Notes: generated by a model not told the origin, from the sequence alone. A stretch of 64,000 bases of DNA from Streptomyces venezuelae (GCF_008642275.1 NZ_CP029189.1:4934501-4998500), one strand, 5' to 3'. Shown: positions 29,156 through 38,043, counted from the stretch's first letter. Program-made: numbers and translations.

Positions 29156-30151
29156 ATGAGTGCCGCACAGACAACCACCGCCGACCTGCCGCCGGCGAAG
29201 CAGAAGACTTCCCCCGGAGCGGGCAGAGCACGTGCCGGTACGCCGGGCACGCCCCGCCGGAAGGGGCCCGGCGCGGCCCCCTGGCTGCTGTTGGCGCCGT
29301 GCCTGCTGATCATCGTTCTCATCATGGGATACCCGCTCTTCAGACTGGTGTCCCTCTCCTTCCAGAACTTCGGCAAGTCCGAGCTCTGGGGCTTCAAGGA
29401 AGCCGAGTTCGTCGGCTTCGACAACTTCTCGAAGGTCCTGGGCGACGGGGAGTTCTGGGCGGTCGTCGCACGCACGGTGGTCTTCGCGGCGGGTGCGGTC
29501 ATCCTGACCATGGTCATCGGCATGCTCATCGCACTGCTGCTGCAGAAGGTGTCCGGCTTCGTGAAGATCCTCATCAGCGTCGCCCTCGTGGCGAGCTGGG
29601 GGATGCCCATCATCGTCGCCACCGCCGTCTTCAAGTGGCTCTTCGACGCCGACTACGGCGTCCTCAACTACTTGATGAGCAAGCTGCCCGGCGTGGACAT
29701 GATCGGCCACAACTGGTTCGCCAGCGGCCCCCAGGGCCTCGCGGTGATCATGCTCCTGGTCATCTGGGGCGCGGTGCCCTTCGTGGTCATCACCCTGAGC
29801 GCCGGCCTGACACAGGTGCCCAAGGAACTGGAGGAGGCCGCGCGCCTCGACGGAGCCGGCGCCTGGGGCGTGTTCCGCCACGTGACCCTCCCGATCCTGA
29901 AGCCGATCATCGTCATGCTGACGACCCTCTCGGTGATCTGGGACATGGGCGTCTTCCCGCAGGTCTTCGTGATGCGCAACGGCAACCCCGAAGCCGAGTT
30001 CCAGCTGCTGACCACCTACTCGTACCAGCAGGCCTTCGTGGTCAACGACTACTCGGGCGGCTCCGCCATCGCCCTGGTGACCGTACTGCTGCTGCTCGGG
30101 GTGGTCGCCGTCTACATGCGTCAGATGCTCAAGATCGGAGAGGTGGAATGA
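29156..30151 (+). CDS. dasB: Chitobiose ABC transporter permease DasB
   Basis: 331 residues, MalF-type inner-membrane permease with six or more helices. The EAA loop that docks the ATPase is ELEEAARLDGAGAWGVF. An N-terminal Lys/Pro/Ala-rich cytoplasmic extension of about 40 residues precedes the first helix. GAGGAGCG before ATG 29156. The stop overlaps the dasC start. Confidence 0.93.
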   Translation: MSAAQTTTADLPPAKQKTSPGAGRARAGTPGTPRRKGPGAAPWLLLAPCLLIIVLIMGYPLFRLVSLSFQNFGKSELWGFKEAEFVGFDNFSKVLGDGEFWAVVARTVVFAAGAVILTMVIGMLIALLLQKVSGFVKILISVALVASWGMPIIVATAVFKWLFDADYGVLNYLMSKLPGVDMIGHNWFASGPQGLAVIMLLVIWGAVPFVVITLSAGLTQVPKELEEAARLDGAGAWGVFRHVTLPILKPIIVMLTTLSVIWDMGVFPQVFVMRNGNPEAEFQLLTTYSYQQAFVVNDYSGGSAIALVTVLLLLGVVAVYMRQMLKIGEVE

Positions 30152-31005
30152 CCTCGACCACCGCGCCCGTCGCGCCGCTCAAGCAGAAGACGAAGTCCAA
30201 GCTCGGCTGGAACCTCCTCGGGCTGCTGGTCTTCGTGACGATGGGCTTCCCGGTCTACTGGATGCTCAACACCGCGTTCAAGCCGGCCAAGGACGCGATC
30301 GACCCGAACCCGCGGTTCTTCCCGACGAACTTCACCTTGGACAACTTCAGGCGGGCCCTGGAGATCTCCGACTTCTGGGGTCCCGTCGGACGGAGCCTGA
30401 TCGTCTCGCTCGTCGTGGTGGTCATCGGCATCGCCGTCGGCATGCTGGCGGCCCTGGCCATCTCCCGGTTCGCCTTCCGGGGCCGCAAGATCGTGATCGT
30501 CGGCATCCTGGCGGTCCAGATGATCCCGCTGGTCGCGATGATCATCCCCGTCTTCCTGCTGCTGAACGACCTCGGGCAGTACGACAAACTCAGCGGCCTG
30601 ATCATCACCTACCTCACCTTCATCCTCCCCTTCACGGTGTGGACCCTGCGCGGCTTCATCGTGAACATCCCCAAGGAGCTGGAGGAATCGGCTCAGGTCG
30701 ACGGCTGCACCCCGACCGGCGCCTTCATCCGGGTGGTCTTCCCGCTCCTGGCCCCCGGCATGGTGGCCACGTCCGTGTACGGCTTCATCCAGGCGTGGAA
30801 CGAGTACCTCTACGCCCTGATGCTGATGAGCCAGCAGAACCAGACGGCCACGGTGTGGCTCGGGAACTTCACCACCAAGCACGGCACCGAGTTCGCCCCC
30901 ATGATGGCCGGCTCCACCATGATGGCGGTCCCGATCGTCGTCCTGTTCCTCATCGTCCAGCGCAAGATGGCAGCGGGCCTCACCGCCGGCGCCGTGAAGG
31001 GATGA
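30148..31005 (+). CDS. dasC: Chitobiose ABC transporter permease DasC
   Basis: 285 residues, MalG-type permease with six helices and the EAA motif ELEESAQVDGCTPTGAF. Starts at ATG 30148 inside the dasB stop (ATGA). Works with DasA, DasB and an ATPase not encoded here. Confidence 0.93.
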   Translation: MTSTTAPVAPLKQKTKSKLGWNLLGLLVFVTMGFPVYWMLNTAFKPAKDAIDPNPRFFPTNFTLDNFRRALEISDFWGPVGRSLIVSLVVVVIGIAVGMLAALAISRFAFRGRKIVIVGILAVQMIPLVAMIIPVFLLLNDLGQYDKLSGLIITYLTFILPFTVWTLRGFIVNIPKELEESAQVDGCTPTGAFIRVVFPLLAPGMVATSVYGFIQAWNEYLYALMLMSQQNQTATVWLGNFTTKHGTEFAPMMAGSTMMAVPIVVLFLIVQRKMAAGLTAGAVKG

Positions 31006-31012
31006 CGGCCCC

Positions 31013-32494
31013 ATGACTGTTCTCGCGCACCGCACCGATACGGTCACCCGGGACGCCCTCGCCGTCCTCCAGCCCGGCTTCGAGGGCACCACCGCCCCCG
31101 AATGGCTGCTCCGGCGGGTCGGCGAAGGCCTCACCGCCGTCGGCCTGTTCGGCCGCAACATCGCCTCGCCCGAGCAGCTCGCCGCGCTGACCGCGCAGCT
31201 GCGCACCGAGCGCGACGACGTGCTCGTCGCCATCGACGAGGAAGGGGGCGACGTCACCCGCCTGGAGGTACGCGGCGGCTCGTCCTTCCCCGGCAACCTG
31301 GCCCTCGGCGCCGTCGACGACACCGGTCTCACCCGGGACGTGGCCCGCGAGCTGGGCCGCCGCCTCGCCGAGTGCGGGGTCAACCTCAACTGGGCGCCGT
31401 CCGCCGACGTCAACTCCAACCCGGACAACCCGGTGATCGGCGTACGGTCCTTCGGCGCCGACACCCACCTGGCCGCACGCCACACCGCCGCCTACGTCCA
31501 GGGCCTGCAGGCCGCCGGCGTGGCCGCGTGCACCAAGCACTTCCCGGGCCACGGCGACACCAACGTCGACTCGCACCACGCCCTGCCGCGCATCGACGTG
31601 GACCTGGACGTCCTCCAGGCCCGCGAACTCGTCCCCTTCAAGGCGGCGATCGAGGCCGGCACCAAAGCCGTGATGAGCGCGCACATCCTGGTGCCCGCCC
31701 TCGACCCGACCCGCCCGGCCACCCTCAGCCCGCAGATCCTGACGGGCCTGCTGCGGGGGGAGCTCGGCTACGAGGGCCTCATCGTCACCGACGGCATGGA
31801 GATGAACGCCATCGCCGGGACCTACGGGATCGAGCGCGGCTCGGTCCTGGCGATCGCGGCCGGCGCCGACGCCATCTGCGTCGGCGGCGGACTCGCCGAC
31901 GAGGCCACCGTCCTGCGGCTGCGCGACGCACTGGTCGCGGCCGTCCGCGAGGGGGCACTGCCCGAGGAGCGCCTCGCCGACGCCGCCGCCCGCGTCCGCG
32001 CGCTCGCCGCATGGACCCGCGGAGCCCGGCCGGACGCGCAGCCGGAGGGGAGCCGCGCGTCCGGCATCGGGCTGACGGCCGCCCGCCGTGCCGTGCTCGT
32101 CACCGGCTCGACGAAGCCGCTCACCGGGCCCTACGTCGCCACGCTCGCGCCCGTCGCGAACATCGCGGTGGGGGACGAGACCCCGTGGGGAGTGGCGGCG
32201 GAACTCGCCGAGCTGCTCCCGGGCACCGGGTCGGGCGTCTTCCCCGAGGGCTCCTCGGCCGGGGACGTCCTGGCGGCGGCGGGGGACCGTACCGTCGTCG
32301 CGGTGGTCCGCGACGCGCACCGGCACCCCTGGATGACCGAGGCCCTCGACGCGCTCGTCGAGGCCCGGCCGGACACGGTCGTGGTCGAGATGGGCCTGCC
32401 GCGGACGGAGCCTCGCGGGGCGCTGCACATCGCCACGCACGGAGCCTCGCGCGTCTGCGGCCGTGCCGCCGCCGAGGTGATCGCGGGAGCCTGA
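31013..32494 (+). CDS. dasD: GH3 beta-N-acetylhexosaminidase DasD
   Basis: 493 residues, no signal peptide, so cytoplasmic cleavage of imported chitobiose to GlcNAc is likely. NagZ-type signature KHFPGHGDTNVDSHH (catalytic acid/base His loop), nucleophile Asp in VTDGMEMNAI. A C-terminal domain of about 150 residues, as in longer GH3 forms, has no recognisable catalytic residues. Seven bases after dasC, same operon. Confidence 0.92.
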   Translation: MTVLAHRTDTVTRDALAVLQPGFEGTTAPEWLLRRVGEGLTAVGLFGRNIASPEQLAALTAQLRTERDDVLVAIDEEGGDVTRLEVRGGSSFPGNLALGAVDDTGLTRDVARELGRRLAECGVNLNWAPSADVNSNPDNPVIGVRSFGADTHLAARHTAAYVQGLQAAGVAACTKHFPGHGDTNVDSHHALPRIDVDLDVLQARELVPFKAAIEAGTKAVMSAHILVPALDPTRPATLSPQILTGLLRGELGYEGLIVTDGMEMNAIAGTYGIERGSVLAIAAGADAICVGGGLADEATVLRLRDALVAAVREGALPEERLADAAARVRALAAWTRGARPDAQPEGSRASGIGLTAARRAVLVTGSTKPLTGPYVATLAPVANIAVGDETPWGVAAELAELLPGTGSGVFPEGSSAGDVLAAAGDRTVVAVVRDAHRHPWMTEALDALVEARPDTVVVEMGLPRTEPRGALHIATHGASRVCGRAAAEVIAGA

Positions 32495-32521
32495 TCCCGC
32501 CCGGAACCCCTGACCAGGGCC

Positions 32522-32559
32522 ACGGCCCCCGCTCCGGCCACCTCCGGGGCGGGGGCCGT
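32522..32559 (+). terminator. Terminator of the das operon
   Basis: ACGGCCCCCGC (32522-32532) pairs with GCGGGGGCCGT (32549-32559); the loop contains a further CCGG/CCGG pairing. 27 bases past dasD. Confidence 0.7.
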
Positions 32560-32579
32560 CGGATGTGGCTCGGGGCGCC

Positions 32580-32630
32580 GTACGGCCGGGGGCCGGACGC
32601 CCCGTCAGGGTGTCCGGCCCCCGGCCGTAC
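32580..32630. terminator. 19-bp stem terminator of nagB
   Basis: Arms 32580-32598 and 32612-32630 are perfectly complementary (GTACGGCCGGGGGCCGGAC and its mirror), with a 13-base loop. 15 bases past the nagB stop on the minus strand. Confidence 0.8.
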
Positions 32631-32645
32631 GTGTGCGTGCGGGTC

Positions 32646-33431
32646 CTACAGCCCCTGCCAGGAAGGCTTGTTGGCGTAGGTGTGGCGGAAGTAGTCGGCC
32701 AGCTTCAGCTTCGAGGCGGCGGCCTCGTCCACGATCACGGTGGCGTGCCGGTGCAGCTGCAGCGCGGAGGCCGGGACCAGCGCGGACAGCGGGCCCTCGA
32801 CGGTCTGCGCGACGGCCTCGGCCTTGCCCTCGCCGGTGGCCAGGAGGACCAGGTGGCGGGCGTCGAGGATGGTGCCGATGCCCTGGGTGATGACGTGGTG
32901 CGGCACCTGCTCCAGGTCGTCGTCGAAGAAGCGCGCGTTGTCCACGCGGGTCTGCTCCGTCAGCGTCTTGATGCGGGTGCGGGAAGCGAGTGAGGAACAG
33001 GGCTCGTTGAAGCCGATGTGGCCGTCCGTGCCGATGCCCAGCAGCTGGAGGTCGACGCCGCCGGCCTCGGCCAGGGCACGGTCGTAGGCCTCGCACGCGC
33101 CGACGACGTCCTCGGCCGAACCGTCGGGGCCCATGAAGGAGGCCTCGGACAGACCCAGCGGCTCGACGACCTCGCGGAGCACGACCGCGCGGTAGGACTC
33201 GGGGTGCCCGGCCGGCAGGCCGACGTACTCGTCGAGCTGGCAGATCCGGGCCCGGGAGACGTCGACCTGCCCGGCGCTGGCCTTGGCGGCGAGGGCCGCA
33301 TAGACGGGCAGCGGGGTAGAGCCGGTCGCCACGCCGAGCAGGGCGTCGGGCTTGCGCCGCACCAGGGCGGCCATGGCCTCCGCGATGAGCTCGCCGCCTG
33401 CCTTGGCGTCCGGGACGATGACAACTTCCAC
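32646..33431 (-). CDS. nagB: Glucosamine-6-phosphate deaminase
   Basis: 261 residues. Converts GlcN-6-P to fructose-6-P and ammonia, the last step that feeds chitin sugars into glycolysis. Motifs: GVATGSTPLPVY, CQLDEYVGLP (catalytic Asp) and GIGTDGHIGFNEP (catalytic His). GTG 33431. A DasR site lies 29 bases upstream, so nagB belongs to the DasR regulon. It removes GlcN-6-P, the effector that releases DasR. Confidence 0.95.
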   Translation of the reverse strand: MEVVIVPDAKAGGELIAEAMAALVRRKPDALLGVATGSTPLPVYAALAAKASAGQVDVSRARICQLDEYVGLPAGHPESYRAVVLREVVEPLGLSEASFMGPDGSAEDVVGACEAYDRALAEAGGVDLQLLGIGTDGHIGFNEPCSSLASRTRIKTLTEQTRVDNARFFDDDLEQVPHHVITQGIGTILDARHLVLLATGEGKAEAVAQTVEGPLSALVPASALQLHRHATVIVDEAAASKLKLADYFRHTYANKPSWQGL

Positions 33432-33459
33432 GACGGGCCTGCCGATCTGGAGTGGGTCG

Positions 33460-33475
33460 GGTGGTATAGACCAAT
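33460..33475 (-). promoter_or_regulatory. DasR-responsive element before nagB
   Basis: GGTGGTATAGACCAAT matches the dre consensus at 12 of 16 positions, with the central TATAGACCA core. Centred about 37 bases upstream of the nagB start. Confidence 0.75.
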
Positions 33476-33617
33476 CTAGCAGAGGTCACCCCTGCGGCGG
33501 GGGCCTCTCCGTCATCCGGAGAACCTTCAACGTCTTGGTTGCCCTGTCTACAACTCCATTCTCCTTTACGGTGGTTTATGTAGGTAAAACATGGTATGTG
33601 CGATTGGAGTGGTCGTC

Positions 33618-34484
33618 ATGGGCAGGCACACCACCTATGCCTTCGAGACCTACAGAGCTGTCGCGGATGCCGGTCGCGCCGAGGTCCTCGCCGCGACCAC
33701 CTCCCCCTTCCAGATCGAGGTCCGGTTCGTCGGAGGGCTGACCAGCGGCCAGCGGGACGTCTTCGCCCAGGCCGCCGAACGCTGGGCCCGGGTCATCGTC
33801 GGTGACCTGGAGACCGCGATCGTCCGTGACTTCACGGGCGACGTCGTCATCGACGACCTCTTGATCGACGCCGAAGGCGTGGCGATCGACGGTGTCTTCG
33901 GCACGCTCGGGGAGGCGGGGCCGATCCGCTTCCGGCGGGATACCGCGGTCACCGGAGCGCGCCTGCCCGCCACGGGCATCATGCGGTTCGACAAGGCCGA
34001 CCTCGGCCAGATGGAGGACGACGGCTCGCTGCTCGACGTCATCACGCACGAGATGGGCCATGTGCTGGGGATCGGGACCGTCTGGAGCATCTTCGGCCTG
34101 CTGAAGGACTTCCCCGGACCCAACCCCACGTTCGTCGGCCCCGGCGCCATGAAGGAGTTCGGCGACCTCATCGGAGCCGGGCAGCCCACTCCCGTGCCGG
34201 TCGCCAACGTCGGCGGTGCGGGAAGCGCCGGCGGCCACTGGCGGGAACGGGTCTTCGGCACCGAGCTGATGTCGCCGAACATCGGGGGCCCCGGCAATCC
34301 GATGAGCAGGCTGACCGTGGCGAGCCTCGGGGACCTCGGCTACCAGGTCGACCTCGATGCCGCGGAGCCCTACGCGCTTCCCGACCCGCTCGTCATCGCC
34401 ATGGGCGGCCCCGGCGAGTCCGCGGCCCCGAGGGGCGTCATGCTCCCGACCGTCCCCAGCAGCATCCCCGCCGACCGGCCCTGA
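33618..34484 (+). CDS. Leishmanolysin-like (M8) metallopeptidase without signal peptide
   Basis: 288 residues. Zinc site HEMGH at residues 144-148 within ITHEMGHVLGIG; the likely third ligand is His207 in AGGHWRERVFGTELMSP, the M8-type spacing. No signal peptide or membrane segment is seen at the N-terminus (MGRHTTYAFETYR), which is odd for a secreted protease family. ATG 33618 has GGAGTGG upstream; ATG 33591 is an alternative. The upstream region is unusually AT-rich. Substrate unknown. Confidence 0.8.
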   Translation: MGRHTTYAFETYRAVADAGRAEVLAATTSPFQIEVRFVGGLTSGQRDVFAQAAERWARVIVGDLETAIVRDFTGDVVIDDLLIDAEGVAIDGVFGTLGEAGPIRFRRDTAVTGARLPATGIMRFDKADLGQMEDDGSLLDVITHEMGHVLGIGTVWSIFGLLKDFPGPNPTFVGPGAMKEFGDLIGAGQPTPVPVANVGGAGSAGGHWRERVFGTELMSPNIGGPGNPMSRLTVASLGDLGYQVDLDAAEPYALPDPLVIAMGGPGESAAPRGVMLPTVPSSIPADRP

Positions 34485-34515
34485 ACGGCGACCCCCGCCG
34501 GGTCCGGCCTCGGCG

Positions 34516-34557
34516 GTCTCTTTCGGATCTTGCCGGGCGACAAGATCCGAAAGAGAC
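34516..34557. terminator. 17-bp bidirectional terminator
   Basis: GTCTCTTTCGGATCTTG and its exact complement (34516-34532 / 34541-34557) with an 8-base loop, between the convergent metallopeptidase and SDR genes. The flanks are TTT and AAA rich. Confidence 0.85.
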
Positions 34558-34560
34558 GAC

Positions 34561-35322
34561 CTAGATCAGCGCCAGCTGCAGGCCGCCCGTCGCGTCCAGG
34601 TGCTGTCCCGTCACCCAGCGGGAGTCCGGCGAGGCCAGGAAGGCCACCACGTCGGCGACCTCCTGGGCCGTGCCCACCCGGTGGAAGACGGAACGGGCGG
34701 CCAGGTGGGCCCGGGTCGCCTCGTCCGCGAGGAGGTCCGCGTTGAGGTCGGTCTCGGTGATGCCGGGGCCGACCGAGTTCACGGTGATCCCGCGCGGCGC
34801 CAGCTCCGCGGCCAGTGACCGGGTCAGCGCGTTCGCGGCGCCCTTGGCCATGACCGTGGCCAGGATGGCCGGCAGGGCGATGTCGGGGGTACCAGTCACG
34901 TTCACGATCCGGCCCCCGTCGCGCAGCCGCTCCAGCCCGTGCTTGATCACGAAGAACGGCGCCTTGGCGTTGAGCGCGTGCACCCGGTCGTAGGTCTCCT
35001 CGTCCGTGTCCCCGATCCCCGCGAAGGCCGCCGCCCCGGCGTTGTTGACCAGGATGTCCACGCCCTCGGTGTGGTCGGGATGGGCCGCGTACGCGGCCCA
35101 GAGGGCCTGCGCGTCACCGGGGACGCCGAGCTCGGCCCCGACGGCGAAGGCCCGTCCGCCCGACGCGCCGATCGCCGCGACCGTCTCCTTCGCCGCCGCC
35201 GCGTCGCGTCCGTAGTGCACCGCCACGAGCGCCCCGTCCCGTGCCAGCCGCTCCGCCACGGCCCGCCCGATGCCGCGGCTCCCGCCGGTGACCAGTGCCG
35301 TCTTCCCCTTGAGCACGCCCAT
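34561..35322 (-). CDS. SDR-family protein lacking the catalytic Tyr
   Basis: 253 residues. Cofactor motif TGGSRGIGRA and NNAG at about residue 94 are intact, and the C-terminal WVTGQHLDATGG is typical. In the active site the YxxxK motif reads TVMAK: Lys160 is present, but residue 156 is Thr rather than Tyr, and the usual Ser is Thr143. Either a non-standard reductase or a binding protein. Divergent from a TetR gene with two palindromic operators. Confidence 0.88.
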   Translation of the reverse strand: MGVLKGKTALVTGGSRGIGRAVAERLARDGALVAVHYGRDAAAAKETVAAIGASGGRAFAVGAELGVPGDAQALWAAYAAHPDHTEGVDILVNNAGAAAFAGIGDTDEETYDRVHALNAKAPFFVIKHGLERLRDGGRIVNVTGTPDIALPAILATVMAKGAANALTRSLAAELAPRGITVNSVGPGITETDLNADLLADEATRAHLAARSVFHRVGTAQEVADVVAFLASPDSRWVTGQHLDATGGLQLALI

Positions 35323-35346
35323 GACGCGCCCCCCTCCGATATTCGC

Positions 35347-35394
35347 TAGTGGTCGCTACAGAAGTGAACGTACCAGATTCCCTAGCGGCCGCTA
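35347..35394. promoter_or_regulatory. Two TAG(C/T)GG(C/T)CGCTA operators
   Basis: TAGTGGTCGCTA (35347-35358) and the perfect palindrome TAGCGGCCGCTA (35383-35394) flank the divergent SDR/TetR promoters, centres 36 bp apart. TATAGAAT (35393-35400), a good -10, overlaps the second site and lies only 7 bases before the TetR ATG, implying a leaderless TetR transcript. Confidence 0.72.
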
Positions 35395-35406
35395 TAGAAT
35401 GCGGGC

Positions 35407-36003
35407 ATGGTGACCGGACAGCGCGGCAGACCCCGTTCCTTCGACCGCGACGCCGCTCTCGACAAGGCGATGCTCGCCTTCTGGGAGCGCGGCTACGAGG
35501 CCACCTCCATCGCCGACCTGACCGCCTCGCTGGGCATCAGCGCCCCCAGCCTCTACGCGGCCTTCGGCGACAAGCGCAAGCTCTTCGACGAGGTCGTGGT
35601 GGTGTACGGCGGCCGGTACGGGGACTTCGCGAGCGTGGCCCTCGCCGAGGAGCCGACGGCCGGGGCCGCCGTCGCCCGCATCCTGCGCGAGGCCGCCGAG
35701 GTCTACACCGACCCGGCCCACCCGCCGGGCTGCATGGTGATCAGCGCCGCGATCAACACCACCTCGGACGAGGTGGCGCAGGCGCTGCGCGAGCGCCGCA
35801 ACGCCAATCTGCTCATGTTCGAGAGCCGGATCCGGGCCGACGTGGCCGGTGGCGTGCTGCCCGCGGACACGGACGCGCGGGCGCTGGCCCGGTACGCCGG
35901 AGCGGTGCTTCAGGGGATGTCCCAGCAGTCGCGCGACGGGGCGAGCCGGGAGGAGCTGGAGGCGGTGGCGGAGCGGGCCCTGCTGGCCTGGCCCACGGCC
36001 TGA
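35407..36003 (+). CDS. TetR family regulator
   Basis: 198 residues. The HTH region reads TSIADLTASLGISAPSLYAA, the form typical of the LmrA/YxaF-like or AcrR-like subgroup with a short C-terminal effector domain. No ribosome-binding site before ATG 35407; probably leaderless. Likely represses itself and the divergent SDR gene. Confidence 0.9.
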   Translation: MVTGQRGRPRSFDRDAALDKAMLAFWERGYEATSIADLTASLGISAPSLYAAFGDKRKLFDEVVVVYGGRYGDFASVALAEEPTAGAAVARILREAAEVYTDPAHPPGCMVISAAINTTSDEVAQALRERRNANLLMFESRIRADVAGGVLPADTDARALARYAGAVLQGMSQQSRDGASREELEAVAERALLAWPTA

Positions 36004-36251
36004 CCGGCCGGGGTTCCGGGGTCCGGGTGTGCCACCCGGAGCGCACCCGCGCGTCTTCGCGGAGGAGTTCCTCTGGGCCACGGTGCACGACGGGACCCTC
36101 GACCCGCCCGGCACCGTAGCCCGGAGTACTTACGGCCGACAGGTGTGCGGTTCCCGACGGCCGGTGGAGGAGCCTGCGCGGTCAGGGCAGAGCGCGCGGC
36201 TTACCTCGATCCGTCCTCCTGTGCGGGGAGGGCGGAGGTTCTGAAATCAAT

Positions 36252-36267
36252 TGTGGACTAGACCATT
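36252..36267. promoter_or_regulatory. DasR-like element upstream of pdtaS
   Basis: TGTGGACTAGACCATT matches the dre consensus at 12 of 16 positions, with the core CTAGACCA intact. 145-160 bases upstream of the pdtaS start. Confidence 0.5.
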
Positions 36268-36379
36268 CTGTTCTGTCCATCCAATGACAGGGCCTGGAAA
36301 CCCGTCACTTCCTCCAACAGTACGCGGCCTGCGCCCCCCTTGGATACTCCTGAGTACCGCCGTGGGGAAAGTCATGGCA

Positions 36380-36394
36380 CGTACCCGGGGTACG
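36380..36394. promoter_or_regulatory. CGTACCC-G-GGGTACG palindrome at pdtaS start
   Basis: Perfect 15-bp palindrome ending 17 bases before ATG 36412. It resembles the TACCC/GGGTA dyad of CsoR-type copper repressors; assignment is speculative. Confidence 0.35.
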
Positions 36395-36411
36395 CTCGCA
36401 AGGTGCCCTCC

Positions 36412-37881
36412 ATGAACGATCTCGTACGCCAGCACACCGCTCTCGGTGAAACCGACCTGGAGTGGCTCCACCTGCTGGTCTCGGAGTGGCAGCTGCTCTC
36501 CGACCTGTCCTTCGCCGACCTCGTCCTGTGGGTGCCGACCCTCGACGGCACGCGGTACGTCTCGGTCGCGCAGATGCGTCCGAACACCGGCCCGACCTCG
36601 TACCAGGACGACATGGTCGGCCATCTGGTGCCGCGCGGCCGCCGCCCGCTGCTGGACGCCGCCCTCGACGAGGGCCGGATCGTGCGCGAGGGCGACCCCG
36701 AGTGGCGCGAGGAGGTGCCGGTCCGCGTCGAGTCGATCCCCGTCCGCCGCGAGGGACGGGTCCTGGGCGTGATCGCGCGCAATACCAATCTGCTCACTGT
36801 GCGTACACCGAGCCGGCTGGAGCTGACCTACCTCCAGTCCGCCTCCGACCTGGCCCAGATGATCGCGGCGGGCTCCTTCCCGTACCCCGGCCAGCAGGTC
36901 GACATGGACGCCTCCCCGCGCGTCGGGGACGGCCTGATCCGCCTCGACGCCGAGGGCGTGGTCACCTACGCCTCGCCGAACGCGCTCTCCGCCTACCACC
37001 GGCTCGGCCTCGCCTCCGACCTCGTCGGCCAGCACCTGGGCAAGACCACCGCCGAACTCGCGCCCTCCCGCGGACCGGTGGACGAGGCCCTGGTCAAACT
37101 CGCCAGCGGCTGGGCCCCCCGGGAGACCGAGGTCGAGGGCAACAGCGGGGTCATCCAGCTGCGCGCCATCCCGCTCAAGCCGAAGGGCACCCGGATCGGC
37201 TCCCTGGTGCTGTGCCGCGATGTGACGGAACTGCGTCGTCGCGAACGTGAACTGATCACCAAGGACGCGACCATCCGGGAGATCCACCACCGGGTGAAGA
37301 ACAACCTCCAGACCGTGGCCGCGCTCTTGCGGCTCCAGTCCCGCCGGATGGATTCGCCGCAGGGCCGCGAGGCGCTGAACGAAGCCGTTCGCCGTGTCGG
37401 ATCGATCGCGATCGTGCACGAGACGCTGTCTCAGAACCTCGACGAGCGGGTCGAGTTCGACGAGATCGCCGACCGGGTCATCGCGATGGTCTCGGAGATC
37501 TCACCGGGCAAGGTCGACTGCCGACGCACCGGCAGGTTCGGGATCCTGGACGCGGAGGTCGCCACTCCGCTGTCGATGGTGCTGACCGAGATCCTGCAGA
37601 ACGCACTTGAGCACGCCTTCACCCAGGGGGAGCGGGGCACCGTGGAGGTGGCCGCCATCCGCACCGGAACCGGCCGTGCCGACGGCCGGCTGCTGATCAC
37701 CGTGCTCGACGACGGCAGCGGTCTGCCCGAGGGATTCGATCCCCAGCGGGCCGGCAACCTCGGGCTGCAGATCGTCCGGACCCTCGTGGAGGGCGAGCTC
37801 GGCGGCACCTTCGACATGCTCCGGGCCGAGCCGCGCGGCACCAAGGTCGTCCTCGACATCCCGTCCAGCCCGCAGAAGTAG
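36412..37881 (+). CDS. pdtaS: Sensor histidine kinase PdtaS
   Basis: 489 residues, cytosolic. GAF-like sensor at residues 1-150, PAS domain about 165-270, HisKA_2 with the phospho-acceptor in EIHHRVKNNLQTVAALLRLQ, then an ATPase domain (TEILQNALEHAF, DDGSGLPEGF, GNLGLQIVRTL). Orthologue by architecture of mycobacterial PdtaS, which signals to the RNA-binding antiterminator PdtaR; the regulator gene is not in this window. The wblE gene lies downstream and convergent, the same neighbourhood as in mycobacteria. A GTG three codons upstream (36403) is possible. Confidence 0.92.
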   Translation: MNDLVRQHTALGETDLEWLHLLVSEWQLLSDLSFADLVLWVPTLDGTRYVSVAQMRPNTGPTSYQDDMVGHLVPRGRRPLLDAALDEGRIVREGDPEWREEVPVRVESIPVRREGRVLGVIARNTNLLTVRTPSRLELTYLQSASDLAQMIAAGSFPYPGQQVDMDASPRVGDGLIRLDAEGVVTYASPNALSAYHRLGLASDLVGQHLGKTTAELAPSRGPVDEALVKLASGWAPRETEVEGNSGVIQLRAIPLKPKGTRIGSLVLCRDVTELRRRERELITKDATIREIHHRVKNNLQTVAALLRLQSRRMDSPQGREALNEAVRRVGSIAIVHETLSQNLDERVEFDEIADRVIAMVSEISPGKVDCRRTGRFGILDAEVATPLSMVLTEILQNALEHAFTQGERGTVEVAAIRTGTGRADGRLLITVLDDGSGLPEGFDPQRAGNLGLQIVRTLVEGELGGTFDMLRAEPRGTKVVLDIPSSPQK

Positions 37882-37944
37882 CAGCGCAGTCGTGACTCAG
37901 CGTGACGACCGGTGTCGCGCCCCGCGTCACGCCCCGCACAGCAC

Positions 37945-37979
37945 TGAGCCCCGGACCGAATGATTCGGTCCGGGGCTCA
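37945..37979. terminator. 16-bp bidirectional terminator pdtaS/wblE
   Basis: TGAGCCCCGGACCGAA and its complement (37945-37960 / 37964-37979) around a TGA loop, between the convergent pdtaS and wblE. Confidence 0.85.
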
Positions 37980-38043
37980 AGAGCACGTTGCTGAGCGCTT
38001 GTTCGGTTACTACGCGCTGCGCGTCGAGGCTCGAAAGTCGTTG

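Larger units (their letters stand above)
36004..36411. other. 408-bp intergenic region before pdtaS
   Basis: No convincing gene. It holds a DasR-like site (36252-36267) and a GTACCC/GGGTAC palindrome next to the pdtaS start, both listed separately. The first 180 bases show no clear structure. Confidence 0.6.
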
